NCBI RefSeq assembly: GCF_900129875.1
Contig: NZ_FQXC01000004.1
Coordinates: forward strand, 186,001 to 250,000
Origin: Marivita hallyeonensis
Lineage (GTDB): Bacteria > Pseudomonadota > Alphaproteobacteria > Rhodobacterales > Rhodobacteraceae
Direction: 5' to 3'
Length of the DNA stretch: 64,000 nucleotides
Below the pieces are notes generated by a model. It searched no databases and was not told where the DNA came from. It was given only the letters and a program-made list of their open reading frames with translations. Shown here in pieces: positions 1 to 8,986 of the stretch (position 1 is the stretch's first letter; each line of letters begins with the position of its first letter). A program made the translations under genes and the position numbers.

Positions 1-694
1 CGCAGATTTCCTCGGCCACCGCTTCGGGGCCCATGCGCTGCATCTCACGCGCGTCGATGATGTTGAAGCCCAGCGTGTCGGGGTTGTCGGTGCGGATGCC
101 GACCTGAACGGAGCGGCTTGGATCGACCAAACCCAGCTTCACCGCCTTGTAAAGAAACGTGCCGTGATCGATGCGGTCCATGTCATCATCGACCCAGGTG
201 TCGCTATGCGCATCGAATTGGAGAAGTGAGAGCGGCCCGTATTTCTCGGCATAGGCTTCGAGGATCGGCAAGGTGATATAGTGATCCCCACCAAGGGTGA
301 CCGTGGCCGTGTCCTGCGCAAGGATACCCGCGATGTGCGACTTCAGCGCCTCGGGGAAGTCCGAGACCTTCGCATAGTCGAAGGCCAGATCGCCGTAATC
401 CGCAATCGCGAATTCCTCCAACACGTTGTAGCCCCATCCGAACGGCGCATCTGGCGATTGCAGGGCCGAGGCCTCCCGGATTCCGCGCGGACCGAAGCGT
501 GTCCCGGGGCGGTTCGTCACCGCCTGATCGAACGGCACGCCGGTGACGGCCACGTCCACCCCTGTCAGGTCCTTCGTGTACCGCCGCCTCAGGAACGACG
601 GCGCGCCGCCGAACGTGTTCTCGAAACTCGCGCCCTTCAGGTCATCGCGGGTGAAGGCGTGGTCGATTTGGGTTTTGGCGTCTTCGAGGGACAT
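1..694 (-). CDS. speB: agmatinase / ureohydrolase (3' end outside window)
   Basis: Hydrolyses agmatine to putrescine and urea, or a related guanidino substrate; a cytosolic binuclear Mn enzyme of the ureohydrolase family. The 231 visible residues begin MSLEDAKTQI. They carry the first family metal motif GGDH (residues 135-138), the second motif DAHSDTW (161-167) and the substrate-loop His in DHGTF (177). The third motif (DxDxxDP) would lie beyond the left edge, so the gene is cut at its C-terminus. It is followed on its upstream side, with only 3 bp between, by the M20 amidohydrolase on the same strand, so the two probably form one transcript for guanidino or amide nitrogen use. Family membership is firm; agmatine as substrate rather than guanidinobutyrate or a similar compound is inference. 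Confidence 0.9.
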   Translation of the reverse strand, partial: MSLEDAKTQIDHAFTRDDLKGASFENTFGGAPSFLRRRYTKDLTGVDVAVTGVPFDQAVTNRPGTRFGPRGIREASALQSPDAPFGWGYNVLEEFAIADYGDLAFDYAKVSDFPEALKSHIAGILAQDTATVTLGGDHYITLPILEAYAEKYGPLSLLQFDAHSDTWVDDDMDRIDHGTFLYKAVKLGLVDPSRSVQVGIRTDNPDTLGFNIIDAREMQRMGPEAVAEEIC

Positions 695-697
695 GGC

Positions 698-1858
698 TTA
701 CACCCCGTGTCGCGTTTCGATCAGGCGCGCGAAAAAGCTTGCGCCGATGGCCGAGACGTCATCGTTGAAGTCGAACGCCGGGTGGTGGCAGGACGGGCCG
801 ATCCCCTGCCCCAGCATCAGGTAGCTGCCTGGGCGGGCCTGCAGCATGTAAGCAAAATCCTCGGCCCCCATCTCGGGGTCACGTTGCGCGTTGACCTTGC
901 CCGCGCCCGCCACATCGGCGGCGACTTGGGTGGCGAACTCTGTCTGGGCGTCATGATTCACTGTCGCGGGGTAATTGCGCTGGTACTCAAGATCCGCCGT
1001 CACACCGAAGCTCGCCGCCTGTCCGGCGACAATGTCGTGAAACCGCTTTTCGACCAGATCACGCAAATCGGGGTCGAAGGTGCGCACTGTGCCGCCCAGT
1101 TTCACCGATTCCGGGATCACATTCGTCGCATGACCCGCGTTGAAGATGGTCAGCGACACCACAAGCGCGTCACGCGGCGGCGCGTTGCGCGAGGCGATGG
1201 TCTGCAGCGCCTGCCCGATGGAGAGCGCACAGGGAACCGGGTCGATACATTCATGCGGAAACGCGCCGTGCCCGCCCTTGCCGGTAAGGGTAATGTGGAA
1301 ATCATCGACCGCCGCCATGATCGGCCCGGGCGCGGTCGAAAACACACCTTCCTCGGTGAACGGATCGCAGTGAAGCGCGTAGACCTCTTCGATGCCGAAC
1401 CGGTCCATAATGCCTTCCTCGACCATGATGCGTCCGCCGCCGATGGTTTCCTCGGCCGGTTGGAAGATGAGCGCGGCGGTACCTTTGAACTTGCGCGTCT
1501 CTGCAAGGTAGCGCGCCGCGCCAAGCAGCATCGTCGTGTGCCCGTCATGGCCGCAGGCGTGCATCTTGCCGGGGATGGTGCTGGCATAGTCCGCGCCGGT
1601 TTCTTCCTCGATGGGCAGCGCATCCATATCGGCGCGGAGCCCTGTCACGGCGCCGTCGCCCTGTCCGCGGATCAGCGCAACCACGCCGGTCTGCGCGATG
1701 CCTTCGTGGATCTCGTCCACGCCGAACTCCCTCAGACGCTCGACCACGAAACCCGCCGTCTCGTGACAATCGAGGCTCAACTCAGGGTGCATATGCAGAT
1801 GCCGTCGCCAGGTTTTCATGTCCTCGGCGAATTCACCGATCCGGTTCACGATGGCCAT
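698..1858 (-). CDS. M20 family amidohydrolase (hippurate hydrolase-like)
   Basis: A 386-residue metal-dependent amidohydrolase/aminoacylase of peptidase family M20D. Visible metal-binding elements are HACGHDGH (from residue 100; His100, Cys102 and His104 as in this subfamily), the catalytic QPAEE (133-137) and a late GAEDFAYM motif. A dimerisation domain insert lies in the middle (GKGGHGAFPH). I chose the ATG at 1858 (MAIVNRIGEF) because the open frame further upstream runs antisense into mazG and has no conserved sequence. It sits 3 bp upstream of the agmatinase gene on the same strand. The substrate is not predictable; hippurate, N-acyl amino acids or indole-acetyl amides are typical for the family. 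Confidence 0.88.
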   Translation of the reverse strand: MAIVNRIGEFAEDMKTWRRHLHMHPELSLDCHETAGFVVERLREFGVDEIHEGIAQTGVVALIRGQGDGAVTGLRADMDALPIEEETGADYASTIPGKMHACGHDGHTTMLLGAARYLAETRKFKGTAALIFQPAEETIGGGRIMVEEGIMDRFGIEEVYALHCDPFTEEGVFSTAPGPIMAAVDDFHITLTGKGGHGAFPHECIDPVPCALSIGQALQTIASRNAPPRDALVVSLTIFNAGHATNVIPESVKLGGTVRTFDPDLRDLVEKRFHDIVAGQAASFGVTADLEYQRNYPATVNHDAQTEFATQVAADVAGAGKVNAQRDPEMGAEDFAYMLQARPGSYLMLGQGIGPSCHHPAFDFNDDVSAIGASFFARLIETRHGV

Positions 1859-1922
1859 GTCTGGACTCCTGCGCTCTGATCCCCCATCCCTGCCACAAGA
1901 GCAGTATTTCATGGGGGCCGCA

Positions 1923-2729
1923 ATGCGTGATGATCTGATCCATGACCCGAAGGGCGGGATGCCCAGACTTCTGGAAATCATGCGCCGCCTGCGGGATCCG
2001 GACACCGGGTGCCCCTGGGACATCGAACAGGATTTCGCGTCCATCGCGCCCTACACGATCGAGGAGGCCTACGAGGTCGCCGACGCCATCGAGCGCGAGG
2101 CGTGGGATGAACTGAAGGGCGAATTGGGTGATCTTCTCTTGCAGTCGGTCTACCACACCCAGATGGCGGAGGAAGCCGGGCTGTTCAGTTTCGACGACGT
2201 GGCGAACGCGATCTCGGACAAGATGGTGGCCCGGCACCCGCACGTCTTTGGCGATGAGAGCCGGGACAAGAGCGCAGAACAACAGGTGCAGGACTGGGAG
2301 AAGATCAAGGCGAAAGAGCGCGCCGGAAAAGCCCAGAAAGGCGTGCTTGATGGTGTGGCCAAAGGCCTGCCCGCGCTCACCCGCGCCATCAAGCTCCAGA
2401 ACCGCGCCGCGCGTGTCGGCTTTGACTGGCCCTCCACGGACGAGGTGCTCGACAAGATCGTCGAGGAAGCGCAGGAGTTGCGCGAGGTCACATCAGAGGA
2501 CGCACGGTTCGAAGAGTTCGGCGACCTCTTGTTCGTGATGGTCAATCTTGGCCGCCACATGGGCCTCGACCCGGAGGCCGCCCTACGCGCCGCCAACGCC
2601 AAGTTTACTCGCCGGTTCGAGTCCATCGAAGCCGCCCTCGCCGCCGAGGGACGCGAGCCCAAGGACAGCACTTTGGAAGAAATGGATGCGCTTTGGGATG
2701 CTGCAAAGATGGCGGAAAAACAGGCGTGA
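1923..2729 (+). CDS. mazG: nucleoside triphosphate pyrophosphohydrolase MazG
   Basis: Hydrolyses (d)NTPs to the monophosphate and PPi, a house-cleaning enzyme that also affects ppGpp levels. The 268 residues match the usual length of two-domain MazG. The N-terminal repeat has GCPWDIEQ then the Mg-binding helices EEAYEVADAIE and ELGDLLLQ; the second repeat has EEAQELREV and EEFGDLLFVMVN. The ATG at 1923 (MRDDLIHDPKGG) fits the family start best; an in-frame ATG at 1911 adds only four residues and is possible. It is divergent from the M20 gene, with 64 bp between the two starts. Confidence 0.93.
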   Translation: MRDDLIHDPKGGMPRLLEIMRRLRDPDTGCPWDIEQDFASIAPYTIEEAYEVADAIEREAWDELKGELGDLLLQSVYHTQMAEEAGLFSFDDVANAISDKMVARHPHVFGDESRDKSAEQQVQDWEKIKAKERAGKAQKGVLDGVAKGLPALTRAIKLQNRAARVGFDWPSTDEVLDKIVEEAQELREVTSEDARFEEFGDLLFVMVNLGRHMGLDPEAALRAANAKFTRRFESIEAALAAEGREPKDSTLEEMDALWDAAKMAEKQA

Positions 2730-2850
2730 CAGACGATTGAAGCACGTATGGCGGCGGAATCCCGGCGCGGTTGTCGCGCACGCTTTGACAATCGCGGGTC
2801 GGGCCTGAAGTGTCCAGAAGACACGCGAGCAGCGGAGAAATGCATCGGCC

Positions 2851-4056
2851 ATGGATCGTCTCAGCACACAGGGTCTGTTTGATCCCTTGCGCCTGCCATG
2901 CGGCACCGTGCTCAAGAACCGACTTGCGAAATCCGCGATGTCGGATTCGCTGGGCGATGGTCGCGGCGGGCCGACGGATGCGCAAATCAGGCTTTACGAA
3001 CGGTGGGCCAATGGTGGTGTCGCGCTGTCGATCATCGGAGAGGTTCAGGGCACACCAGACTTCCCAGAGAAACCGGGCAATCTGGTTCTTGACGCACGGT
3101 CCGACCAGCAACGGTTTGAAACCCTTGCGCGACGCGGGTCCTCCAACGCCGCAAGCCTCTGGTTACAACTCGGCCATGCAGGCGCCATGGCGGATGCTCA
3201 GATCAGCAACCCGAAAGGACCAAGCGCGCTCGAGGTGCCGGGTCTCACCTGCGGTGCGCTTTCGCCCGACGAGATCGCCTCTCTGCCCGCCGCCTTTGCC
3301 CGCACCGCCGGACGTGCGAAAGCGCTTGGCTTCGGCGGTGTCGAAATCCATGCAGCACACGGCTTTCTTCTGAGCCAGTTTCTTTCGCCGCTCTTCAACA
3401 CACGCACCGACGATTATGGCGGCAGTCTTGACAACCGCATGCGCCTGACGCTCGAAACCGTGGCGGCTGTGCGTCGCGCGGTGGGTCCTGATTTCCCGGT
3501 CGGACTGAAGCTGAACGCAACCGACCAGCTTGACGGTGGATTCCAGCAGGATGAGGCACTTGATGTTATCGCTGCGCTCGATCAGACGGGTCTCGACCTG
3601 ATCGACATCAGCGGCGGTACGTATTTCCCCGGCGCGCCGTCCTCTTCGGAACGGGCCGGGTCAGGACCCTATTTTGTTGATTTTGCCGATCGCGCCCGCA
3701 CGAAGACGACGATACCCCTTATGGTGACAGGTGGATTCAAGACGTTCGAGCAGGCGGATGCTGCTATTCGTGATGGCAAAGCCGACATCATCGGACTTGC
3801 GCGCGCGCTGATCGTGGATCCGGACCTCCCCGACAAATGGCGGAACGGAACGGCACGCAGCCCGTCATTTCCACGTTTCGATCGACCGCCCGAGGGCGGC
3901 GTGACGGCCTGGTACACGATGCAGATGACGCGGATTGCAAACGCGAAACCTGCCCTGCGCCCTGACGCGCTTGTCAGGGCGATCGCCGATTATGAAGCGC
4001 GCGATGAGGATCGCGGAAAGATCTGGACCAAACATTTCGACAGCCTGCAAGCATGA
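2851..4056 (+). CDS. NADH:flavin oxidoreductase, Old Yellow Enzyme family
   Basis: A 401-residue FMN-dependent (beta/alpha)8 enzyme, the single-domain type without an Fe-S/NAD extension. Visible are the FMN-binding WLQLGHAG (104-111), the active-site HAAHGFLLSQFLSP (His167 and His170, the usual substrate-binding pair) and TDDYGGSLDNR (187-196), all diagnostic of the family. The late segment VTGGFKTFEQA and GLARALIVDP holds the FMN-phosphate loop. Such enzymes reduce enoates or other activated alkenes with NAD(P)H; the physiological substrate cannot be read from sequence. The gene stands alone and ends at a strong hairpin shared with the convergent acpP. Confidence 0.9.
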   Translation: MDRLSTQGLFDPLRLPCGTVLKNRLAKSAMSDSLGDGRGGPTDAQIRLYERWANGGVALSIIGEVQGTPDFPEKPGNLVLDARSDQQRFETLARRGSSNAASLWLQLGHAGAMADAQISNPKGPSALEVPGLTCGALSPDEIASLPAAFARTAGRAKALGFGGVEIHAAHGFLLSQFLSPLFNTRTDDYGGSLDNRMRLTLETVAAVRRAVGPDFPVGLKLNATDQLDGGFQQDEALDVIAALDQTGLDLIDISGGTYFPGAPSSSERAGSGPYFVDFADRARTKTTIPLMVTGGFKTFEQADAAIRDGKADIIGLARALIVDPDLPDKWRNGTARSPSFPRFDRPPEGGVTAWYTMQMTRIANAKPALRPDALVRAIADYEARDEDRGKIWTKHFDSLQA

Positions 4057-4060
4057 CGAA

Positions 4061-4093
4061 AAAAACGCGCCCCGAGCTGGAGCGCGTTTTTTT
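4061..4093. terminator. bidirectional rho-independent terminator between OYE gene and acpP
   Basis: Inverted repeat of A-run plus CGCGC against GCGCG plus T7, loop about 11 nt, between two convergent genes. It has a T tract on the plus strand and an A tract on the other side, so it can stop transcription from both directions. Confidence 0.8.
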
Positions 4094-4116
4094 GAATTCG
4101 TCAGACGTGAGGCGCG

Positions 4117-4350
4117 TTACTGCGCGTCTTTGATGAACTTCACCGCGTCGCCAAAGGTCTGGATGGTTTCGGCAGCGTCGTCCGGGATCTCGATGCCGAA
4201 CTCTTCTTCGAAGGCCATGACCAGCTCAACGGTGTCGAGGCTGTCCGCGCCGAGGTCGTCGATGAAAGATGCATTCTCTACGACTTTGTCTTCTTCCACA
4301 CCGAGGTGCTCGACAACAATTTTCTTAACGCGATCTGCGACGTCGCTCAT
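4117..4350 (-). CDS. acpP: acyl carrier protein
   Basis: A 77-residue acidic carrier of fatty-acyl chains, modified with 4'-phosphopantetheine. The attachment motif DSL is present with Ser37 in GADSLDT, followed by the acidic helix II ([16 protein letters not shown]) that docks to FabD/FabG-type partners. Length and sequence are those of a canonical bacterial AcpP. It is downstream of fabG on the same strand but separated by 265 bp, enough for its own promoter, as is common for this very highly expressed gene. Confidence 0.98.
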   Translation of the reverse strand: MSDVADRVKKIVVEHLGVEEDKVVENASFIDDLGADSLDTVELVMAFEEEFGIEIPDDAAETIQTFGDAVKFIKDAQ

Positions 4351-4615
4351 GTTTTCTTCCTCACAGTTTCGTCGGCACGGAGGCCGGGTTCGCCCTTGCC
4401 CGGGCAGTCATTGGTCGTGCCCACACGGGCGCCGGTTTATATCACACTGAATTGTGTCGACCAGGGATACCCCTCGCGAGGCTGGTCCAAAACCTGCGCC
4501 GCTATAGCACATGGGAACCGGATGGCAAACGCTTTCGGCGCAAAGAATTGCCTTCGATTTTCGCAGTGAAAACAGCGGTTTCTGCATCTGCGAAACGTCG
4601 GTTTTCCGTTTGAAG

Positions 4616-5353
4616 TCAGAGCATTGCCATACCGCCGTTCACGTGAAGTGTGGTGCCCGTCACGTAGGCTGCCTCCGGGCTTGCCAAATATAGAACGGCC
4701 GCTGCGATCTCTTCCGGTGTCCCCATCCGTCCCGAAGGAATCTGTGTCAGGATGGCAGATTTCTGATCGTCGGTCAGCTTGTCGGTCATGGCCGTTTCAA
4801 TGAACCCCGGAGCCACCGCGTTAACGGTGATTCCGCGGCTTGCGACCTCGTAGGCCAGCGATTTGGACATGCCGACCATGCCCGCCTTGGCGGCGGCGTA
4901 GTTGCCCTGCCCCGGGTTTCCGGTTGCGCCCACCACCGACGAGATGTTGATGATCCGCCCCCAGCGGGCCTTCATCATCCCGCGCAGCACGCCCTTGCAC
5001 AGGCGGAAGGTCGAGGTCAGGTTGACGTCAATGACACTTTGCCATTCCTCGTCCGACATCCGCATGAAGAGGTTGTCGCGCGTGATGCCCGCGTTGTTGA
5101 CGAGTATGTCGAGGCCACCCATCGCTTCGACCGCCTGTTTGGGCAGGGCTGTCACGGCCTCGGCATCACTCAGGTTGCAAGGCAGCACATGGGCGCGGTC
5201 GCCAAGCTCTGCAGCCAGCGCGTCGAGCGGTTCGGTGCGCGTGCCGGACAGCCCGACGGTTGCGCCGGCCTGATGAAGATGCCACGCGATGGCACCTCCG
5301 ATACCGCCTGATGCGCCTGTGACCAGAGCGGTCTTGCCGGTCAAATCGAACAT
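4616..5353 (-). CDS. fabG: 3-oxoacyl-ACP reductase
   Basis: NADPH-dependent reduction of 3-ketoacyl-ACP in type II fatty-acid synthesis. A 245-residue short-chain dehydrogenase with the cofactor motif TGASGGIG (12-19), NNAG (86-89), the catalytic Ser in INISS (138-139), and YAAAK with Tyr152 and Lys156. The C-terminal NGGMAML ending is typical of FabG. It lies between fabD and acpP, the conserved fab order. A 24-bp palindrome lies in the 90 bp separating it from fabD. Confidence 0.96.
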   Translation of the reverse strand: MFDLTGKTALVTGASGGIGGAIAWHLHQAGATVGLSGTRTEPLDALAAELGDRAHVLPCNLSDAEAVTALPKQAVEAMGGLDILVNNAGITRDNLFMRMSDEEWQSVIDVNLTSTFRLCKGVLRGMMKARWGRIINISSVVGATGNPGQGNYAAAKAGMVGMSKSLAYEVASRGITVNAVAPGFIETAMTDKLTDDQKSAILTQIPSGRMGTPEEIAAAVLYLASPEAAYVTGTTLHVNGGMAML

Positions 5354-5382
5354 GGTGGGGTCCTCTTCATGATTTCTTCACC

Positions 5383-5422
5383 GAGCGCTGACAGAAAATT
5401 CGTACGAATTTTCTGGGCGCTC
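5383..5422. repeat. long palindrome with core TTCGTACGAA between fabD and fabG
   Basis: Positions 5392-5415 form a perfect 24-bp palindrome centred on CGTACG. Outside it GAGCGC (5383-5388) pairs with GCGCTC (5417-5422), extending the stem. A second perfect 24-bp palindrome with the same TTCGTACGAA core occurs at 23065-23088. It may act as an RNA hairpin between fabD and fabG or as a protein-binding DNA site; the sequence does not decide this. Confidence 0.75.
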
Positions 5423-5443
5423 TCCAGTAAATTCTGTTGCGCG

Positions 5444-6379
5444 TCAGGCGGCCTCGGTGGCGGCTTTCACGTCCTCCGCCGTGCCCACGGCGCGCGTGGT
5501 CGCGGCGCGGTCGATGCGGCGCACCATACCGATCAGGGCCTTGCCTGCTCCGATCTCCCAGAACTCATCGACTCCTTGCTGCATCATCCAACTGACGGAT
5601 TCCCGCCAACGCACCGCACCGGTGATTTGCTGGACAAGCAATCCCCGGATGGTCGACGGATCACTCACCGCCTCGGCCACCACGTTCGCGACCACGGGAA
5701 CAGCGGGTTCCCCGATCTCGACACGGTCAAGCACGGTTGCCATGACATCCGCTGCAGGCGCCATCAGGGCGCAGTGGAACGGGGCGCTAACGGGCAACAT
5801 CACCGCGCGTTTCGCGCCCGCGTTTTTCGCGAGATCGACCGCACGTTCGACCGCCGCCTTGTGGCCCGAGACCACCACCTGGCCGGGGTCGTTGTCATTT
5901 GCCGCAGCGCACACATCTCCGGCGCAGGCCTGTGCCGCCACCGATTGCACCGTCTCAAGATCGAGGCCAAGGATGGCCGCCATTGCCCCTTCGCCAGCCG
6001 GGACCGCCTTTTGCATCGCCATCCCGCGCGCGCGCAACAACCGTGCCGCATCCGCCACCGAAAGCGCCCCTGCGGCGGTCAGGGCGGAATATTCCCCCAG
6101 CGAGTGTCCCGCGACATAGGCAGCGGAGGTGATCGCGATACCTTCGGCCTCCAAGGCGCGCAGCGCGGCGATCGAAGTCGCCATCAGTGCGGGTTGCGCG
6201 TTCTGGGTCAGGGTCAGCGTCTCCAGGTCGCCCTCCCAGATCAGCGCGCTCAGCTTTTCGCCCAGCGCCTCATCGACCTCGTCGAACACGGCCTGCGCCG
6301 CCGGATAAGCGTCGGCCAGGTCTTTCCCCATGCCAATGGTTTGCGCCCCCTGCCCGGGAAAAAGGAAAGCTCGGCTCAT
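5444..6379 (-). CDS. fabD: malonyl-CoA:ACP transacylase
   Basis: Transfers malonyl from CoA to AcpP, supplying the extender unit for fatty-acid synthesis. The 311 residues (family about 310) contain FPGQGAQ (8-13), the nucleophile elbow GHSLG with Ser93, and the catalytic His202 in SAPFHC. The ATG at 6379 (MSRAFLFPGQG) gives the canonical N-terminus; the open frame further upstream is not conserved. It heads the fabD-fabG-acpP group on the minus strand. Confidence 0.97.
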   Translation of the reverse strand: MSRAFLFPGQGAQTIGMGKDLADAYPAAQAVFDEVDEALGEKLSALIWEGDLETLTLTQNAQPALMATSIAALRALEAEGIAITSAAYVAGHSLGEYSALTAAGALSVADAARLLRARGMAMQKAVPAGEGAMAAILGLDLETVQSVAAQACAGDVCAAANDNDPGQVVVSGHKAAVERAVDLAKNAGAKRAVMLPVSAPFHCALMAPAADVMATVLDRVEIGEPAVPVVANVVAEAVSDPSTIRGLLVQQITGAVRWRESVSWMMQQGVDEFWEIGAGKALIGMVRRIDRAATTRAVGTAEDVKAATEAA

Positions 6380-6539
6380 CTGGCGTCTCCGTCTCTGGTC
6401 TTCTGTCCTTGGGAAGCCCTTACATTTTGCACCGATCCGACGCAACGTCCGCGCAGGCTTTCTGTGCATCTGCGAAGATTGCGCTGCGGGGGCGATGGCT
6501 TAGGTGTTCGGCCAAGTCGTTGAAAGGAAGACACACTCC

Positions 6540-7736
6540 ATGCCCGTATCCAATACCACCGCGCAATATGGTTCTGTCGCCAAGGTCTTTCACTGGCTGA
6601 CGGCGCTTGGCATCTTTCTTGTCATCCCGCTCGGGATCATTGCAAACGACTTGCCCTATGACACGGCAGAGGAACTGGCGCAGAAGGCGTGGCTCTTCTC
6701 ACTGCACAAGACGGTGGGCATCACCATCTTCTTCGTCGCCCTTGCCCGCATCGTCTGGGCGCTGACGCAGCCCAAACCCGCAGCCTTGCACCCCGATCGC
6801 AAGGAAGAGTCGCTGGCGGCTGAAACCGTACATTGGTTGCTCTATGGCTCTCTGGTGCTTGTACCGCTCTCGGGTTGGGTGCACCACGCCGCTACGGAAG
6901 GCTTTGCGCCGATCTGGTGGCCCTTCGGACAAAACCTGCCGCTGGTTCCCGAAAGCAACACCGTCGCCGAGGCTGCCGCCGGTCTCCACATTGTGTTTGA
7001 ACGGGTTCTGATCCTTTCACTGCTGTTGCACATTGCGGGGGCGGTTAAACATGCTGTCATAGACAAGGACGGCACCCTGTCCCGCATGTGGTTCGGCGCA
7101 GGAAAAGCCGAAGGCAAAGAGGCACCCCGCAAGCATGGCCTGCCTGCCGCCCTCGCCATCGTGATCTGGGCCGCGGCGCTTGGCATCGGTGGGACGCTGG
7201 GCGTCTACCAAAAGGGCTCTGTCGCGGCTGCAGTTGCGCTGCAGGAAGTGGAAAGCGACTGGCAAGTGCGGGACGGCACGCTCGCTATCACCGTGCAACA
7301 AATGGGATCGGCAGTGCGCGGCGAGTTCGCCACTTGGACCGCACAGATTGCGTTTGACGACACGGTCACGGAAGGGGTCGCGGGCAACGTCACCGTCGAG
7401 GTGGCCATTGCGTCACTGTCGCTCGGGTCCGTGACCAATCAGGCGATGGGTGCGGATTACTTCAACGCGGAGGCTTTCCCAACCGCGCAATTCACCGCTG
7501 ATATCCTCAACACGGCAGATGGCTACGTCGCCGAAGGGACGCTTGCCCTGAAGGGCGTCGAGCAGCCGATCACCCTGCCCTTCGAGCTGACGCTCGACGG
7601 ACCCTTGGCGACGATGGAAGGCAGCACGACGCTCAACCGCCAGAATTACGGCATCGGCGACGGCATGACGGATGAAAACCAGCTGGCCTTTGATGTGGTG
7701 GTGAACGTTGCACTCACGGCGCAGCGGGGCGAGTGA
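6540..7736 (+). CDS. cytochrome b561 domain fused to YceI domain
   Basis: A 398-residue fusion. The N-terminal half (about 1-180) is a four-helix cytochrome b561-type membrane domain with candidate heme ligands His18, His56, His150 and His164. A fifth membrane helix (about 206-225) then leads into a C-terminal YceI/lipocalin-like domain (about 235-398) that should lie in the periplasm. YceI proteins bind long isoprenoids, and b561 domains exchange electrons with quinones, so a periplasmic quinone- or isoprenoid-linked redox role is a reasonable inference. The ATG at 6540 is preceded by GAAAGGAAG. A stand-alone secreted YceI gene lies 0.7 kb downstream on the other strand. Confidence 0.88.
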   Translation: MPVSNTTAQYGSVAKVFHWLTALGIFLVIPLGIIANDLPYDTAEELAQKAWLFSLHKTVGITIFFVALARIVWALTQPKPAALHPDRKEESLAAETVHWLLYGSLVLVPLSGWVHHAATEGFAPIWWPFGQNLPLVPESNTVAEAAAGLHIVFERVLILSLLLHIAGAVKHAVIDKDGTLSRMWFGAGKAEGKEAPRKHGLPAALAIVIWAAALGIGGTLGVYQKGSVAAAVALQEVESDWQVRDGTLAITVQQMGSAVRGEFATWTAQIAFDDTVTEGVAGNVTVEVAIASLSLGSVTNQAMGADYFNAEAFPTAQFTADILNTADGYVAEGTLALKGVEQPITLPFELTLDGPLATMEGSTTLNRQNYGIGDGMTDENQLAFDVVVNVALTAQRGE

Positions 7737-7749
7737 TCTGCACAACCGG

Positions 7750-8241
7750 TCACTTCTTGCCCACTGAGCCGCCCAGTTCTTGCAGATCGCTGTGTTCGGC
7801 CACCGTCCAAGGCAGACCGTCATTGCGGAAGATGCGCTTGCCCTGCCGCGGATAGTCACCCACGTCATGGGCCAACCTTTCCCCCACGACCAGACAGCGC
7901 AGCGTCTCGTCCCCGGTGTTGCGGATCGAATGCGCCAGCCCGCCCTTCCGGTAGCCGAGAAAATCGCCCGGACCGATGGGGTGCGCCTCGTCCCCGAGAT
8001 ACGCGGTTGCGTGTCCACTAAGAACATAGACGCATTCGTCCTCGTGGTGATGCAGATGGTGCTCGGTCGTCTCATGGCCCGGGGCGACCTCGACAAGGTG
8101 AACGCCAATCCCTGTCAGACCGGTGGCATCGCCCAGCGACTTGTTCAGGCGTTTCGCATTGGCGTTCAGAAAATGCGTCTTGTCGGTACCCGGCATCGCC
8201 GCGATGTCGGACTGTTTGAGGATATACGGTGTCTCGCCCAT
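7750..8241 (-). CDS. cupin domain-containing protein
   Basis: A 163-residue single-cupin protein. Cupin motif 1 is the His-rich run HHLHHHEDE (61-69), a mononuclear metal site, followed by the strand-loop pattern ending in GPGDFLGYRKGGLAHSIRNTGDE as motif 2. No signal peptide. It is convergent with the b561-YceI gene (13 bp apart) and lies downstream of the secreted yceI on the same strand, separated by a strong terminator. Substrate unknown; cupins of this kind are often sugar- or small-acid-binding or dioxygenase-like. Confidence 0.82.
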   Translation of the reverse strand: MGETPYILKQSDIAAMPGTDKTHFLNANAKRLNKSLGDATGLTGIGVHLVEVAPGHETTEHHLHHHEDECVYVLSGHATAYLGDEAHPIGPGDFLGYRKGGLAHSIRNTGDETLRCLVVGERLAHDVGDYPRQGKRIFRNDGLPWTVAEHSDLQELGGSVGKK

Positions 8242-8340
8242 TCGTTGTAACCTTCTGCGGTGGTGGTGACAGGAGCAAGCCCGATCCGATCACCGGATGC
8301 AACACACCGCACGGACCGGCAGGCTTTTGCCTTCGCGCAA

Positions 8341-8373
8341 AAAAAATCCCCGGGCGTGATCGACCGGGGATTT
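8341..8373 (-). terminator. terminator of the secreted YceI gene
   Basis: AAATCCCCGG (8344-8353) pairs with CCGGGGATTT (8364-8373) around a 10-nt loop; read on the minus strand the hairpin is followed by a run of T (the A run begins at 8339). It lies 28 bp beyond the stop codon of the yceI gene. Confidence 0.85.
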
Positions 8374-8401
8374 CCGTGAGTGGTGGTTTATCGGGTGTGC
8401 G

Positions 8402-8986
8402 TCAGCTCGCGTCTTCCATCACCTTGGAGGCTTCGATGGAAATCTGGATGTCGACCTCATCGCTCACGAAGGGGGCGAAATTGCCGACGTTGAAGTCGCT
8501 GCGCAGGATGGTCGTCGTGGCGTCGAAACCGGCCCAGGGCTGGTTCGCCATCGGGTGTTCGCTTGCCTGGTTCAAGGTCGCTGCGAGGGTGACCGGGCGC
8601 GTCACTTCGTTCAGCGTGAGATCGCCGGTGATGTTGGCGGTATTGTCGCCGGTCACTTCGATGGACGTGGACGTGAAGGTCACCATCTCGTCTTCACCTG
8701 CGCCGAAGAAATCTTCGGACATGAAATGGTTGAAGCGCGCTTCCCAGCCGGTGAACATGGAACGAACCGGGAAAGACACGGTCACAGTCGAATTGGCCGG
8801 GTTGTCCTGATCGAAGCTGATCTCGCCGTCAAAGCCCGAGAACATGCCCCAGGTCGTGGAGTATCCAAGGTGATCGTAGGAGAAAAGAATTTGGCTGTGG
8901 CTGGCGTCGAAGACATAGGCTTCCGGTTCGGCCTGGGCCGCGAAGGGTGCGGCGACCAGCGCTGCAGCGAGGAAAGTCTTTTTCAT
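8402..8986 (-). CDS. secreted YceI family protein
   Basis: A 194-residue periplasmic protein of the YceI (polyisoprenoid-binding, lipocalin-like barrel) family. Residues 1-19 form a Sec signal peptide ending AAQA, and the mature part starts EPEAYVFDASHS, the usual YceI opening with the conserved Asp/His. Further family features are SLTFDITGDLTLNEVTRPVTL-like strands: TGDLTLNEVTRPV is visible. The ATG at 8986 (MKKTFLAAAL) is the only start that gives a signal peptide. Probably binds an isoprenoid lipid; it may work with the fused b561-YceI protein encoded nearby. Confidence 0.9.
   Translation of the reverse strand: MKKTFLAAALVAAPFAAQAEPEAYVFDASHSQILFSYDHLGYSTTWGMFSGFDGEISFDQDNPANSTVTVSFPVRSMFTGWEARFNHFMSEDFFGAGEDEMVTFTSTSIEVTGDNTANITGDLTLNEVTRPVTLAATLNQASEHPMANQPWAGFDATTTILRSDFNVGNFAPFVSDEVDIQISIEASKVMEDAS

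Noticed and set aside
281-1879. Long open frame on the plus strand opposite agmatinase and the M20 gene
   Set aside because: It is the antisense shadow of two clearly conserved genes; high GC in third positions keeps the opposite strand open. No family motif.
2605-2630. GGTTCGAGTCC, which looks like a tRNA T arm
   Set aside because: It lies inside mazG and no acceptor, D or anticodon arm can be formed around it.
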